Assembly (NCBI GenBank): GCA_018899995.1
Contig: JAHIHE010000145.1
Span: forward strand, 1 to 5,938
From: Patescibacteria group bacterium
GTDB lineage: Bacteria; Patescibacteriota; Minisyncoccia; JAHIHE01
Reading direction: 5' to 3'
DNA: 5,938 nucleotides
The notes beneath the pieces are model-generated. The model was not told where the DNA came from. It was given only the letters and a program-made list of their open reading frames with translations, and did no database searches. The number at the start of each line of letters is the position of its first letter. Positions within the stretch are counted from its first letter, which is position 1. The position numbers and the translations under genes are program-made. Shown here piece by piece: positions 5,414 to 5,938 of this stretch.

Positions 5414-5608
5414 ATGCCGGAGACAAAAGGAAAAAGAGGCGCGTTCAGGTGTCCCCGATGCGGAGAGATAACTTCAGGAGGTTTGAAGAGTTGCCCTGAA
5501 TGTGGCCAGAGGCTGACCCTTGAATGTCCTGAATGCGGGCAAACCTGGCGTCATATGCATGATTATAAATTTTGTCCAAATTGCGGGAAAAGAGTTTCCG
5601 AAAAATAG
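5414..5608 (+). CDS. Small double zinc-ribbon protein of the gas vesicle cluster
   Basis: This 64-residue protein has four CxxC knuckles (Cys13/16, 27/30, 38/41, 54/57), most in the form CP-x-CG. They can form two treble-clef or zinc-ribbon units, each binding one zinc through four cysteines: CPRCG...CPECG and CPECG...CPNCG. Nothing else catalytic is visible; the N-terminus is short and basic. Zinc ribbons of this kind commonly mediate protein-protein or nucleic-acid contacts. The position between gvpG and gvpO and the tight coupling to gvpG argue for a role in gas vesicle assembly or its control, but the specific function is unknown. It starts at the ATG preceded by AGGAG. It is the only gene before gvpO whose stop (TAG 5606-5608) is not inside a heptamer array; the array begins 9 bases later. 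Confidence 0.85.
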   Translation: MPETKGKRGAFRCPRCGEITSGGLKSCPECGQRLTLECPECGQTWRHMHDYKFCPNCGKRVSEK

Positions 5609-5617
5609 GGCAAGCAC

Positions 5618-5670
5618 AGTGGACAGTTTTCAGTGGACAGTAACTAATAACATTGACTAATGACTAATGT
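5618..5670 (+). repeat. Heptamer repeat array 6, upstream of gvpO
   Basis: The units are AGTGGAC (5618-5624), AGTTTTC, AGTGGAC (5632-5638), AGTAACT, AATAACA, a 6-base TTGACT, AATGACT (5659-5665) and a partial AATGT. As in array 4, AGTGG-type units come first and AATGA-type units last. Unlike arrays 4 and 5, it is followed by a separate strong ribosome binding site. Confidence 0.85.
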
Positions 5671-5678
5671 AAGGAGGT
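5671..5678 (+). promoter_or_regulatory. Strong ribosome binding site of gvpO
   Basis: AAGGAGGT is a near-perfect Shine-Dalgarno sequence 8 bases before the ATG at 5687. It fixes the gvpO start and contrasts with the SD-less starts at 4362 and 5172, suggesting that GvpO is translated more strongly. Confidence 0.85.
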
Positions 5679-5686
5679 AAATAGAA

Positions 5687-5938
5687 ATGGCTCTAAGTAT
5701 TGGAGAAGTGATCGAAAAAACGCGGTCCGAATTAAATAAACTTACTGGTTTAGATATTGAATCCACCGTGAGTGCGGCCAGAGATGCCGAGGGTTGGCTG
5801 GTGAGCGTGGAGGTTGTCGAGAAGCACTCGATTCCGGATGGTATGGACATTCTGGCTACATACGAAACCAGATTCGATTCCGACGGAAATATGCTGGAAT
5901 TCAAGCGCACCAAAATGCGCAAGCGTATTGAGACGGAA
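5687..5938 (+). CDS. gvpO: Gas vesicle protein GvpO, 3' partial
   Basis: The frame is open from ATG 5687 to the last base of the window (84 codons, no stop seen), so the gene is cut by the window edge. The visible protein has the GvpO core: a short N-terminal helix (IGEVIEKTRSELNKLTGL), then GWLVSVEVVEKHSIPDGMDILATYE written as two adjoining strands (GWLVSVEVVEKHSIP at 36-50, DGMDILATYE at 51-60), then FDSDGNMLEFKRTKMRKR at the end. GvpO proteins are usually about 90-140 residues, with extra length at the N-terminus, so little is probably missing here. GvpO is required for gas vesicle formation in several bacteria and haloarchaea and has been linked to gvp expression; its mechanism is not settled. 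The strong AAGGAGGT site confirms the start. Confidence 0.9.
   Translation, partial: MALSIGEVIEKTRSELNKLTGLDIESTVSAARDAEGWLVSVEVVEKHSIPDGMDILATYETRFDSDGNMLEFKRTKMRKRIETE

Noticed and set aside
5644..5922. 92-codon open frame on the - strand at the right edge
   Set aside because: It is antisense to gvpO, whose + strand frame has a clear family match and a strong ribosome binding site.

Overview
This is the accessory-protein part of a bacterial gas vesicle (gvp) gene cluster. All seven genes are on the + strand: a CDC48-type AAA+ ATPase (5' end outside the window), a GvpL/GvpF protein fused to a C-terminal J-domain, an unrecognised 224-residue protein, a second GvpL/GvpF protein, GvpG, a small double zinc-ribbon protein, and GvpO (3' end outside the window). 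The shell protein gene gvpA and the genes gvpN, gvpK and gvpJ/S/M are not in the window and presumably lie beside it.

The organism is a bacterium. Shine-Dalgarno sequences are recognisable at some genes, and intergenic DNA is packed with short degenerate repeats. A tandem-CDC48 ATPase beside gvp genes, together with such repeats, fits an environmental lineage such as Desulfobacterota (deltaproteobacteria) or a neighbouring phylum. That placement is inference only; no taxonomic marker is present.

Layout: 1-2094 CDC48-like ATPase; 2095-2277 repeat-filled gap with a long imperfect hairpin; 2278-3303 GvpL/F-J-domain fusion; 3304-3605 repeat-filled gap without a gene; 3606-4280 unknown protein; 4281-4361 heptamer-repeat gap; 4362-5114 GvpL/F; 5115-5171 heptamer-repeat gap; 5172-5411 GvpG; 5414-5608 zinc-ribbon protein, 2 bases after gvpG; 5609-5686 heptamer-repeat gap ending in a strong ribosome binding site; 5687-5938 GvpO.

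How the genes may work together: GvpF/L, GvpG and GvpO are accessory proteins needed in small amounts to start or support assembly of the GvpA shell. The ATPase (unfoldase) and the J-domain (Hsp70 recruiter) suggest that this cluster carries its own protein-remodelling module, perhaps to keep aggregation-prone GvpA soluble or to recycle assembly intermediates. This role is inferred.

The most unusual feature is a family of degenerate 7-base tandem repeats (consensus ARTGRYY), always in the same orientation. They fill every intergenic gap except the 2-base one, supply the stop codons of the first four genes, and supply the start codon of the second gvpL/F gene.
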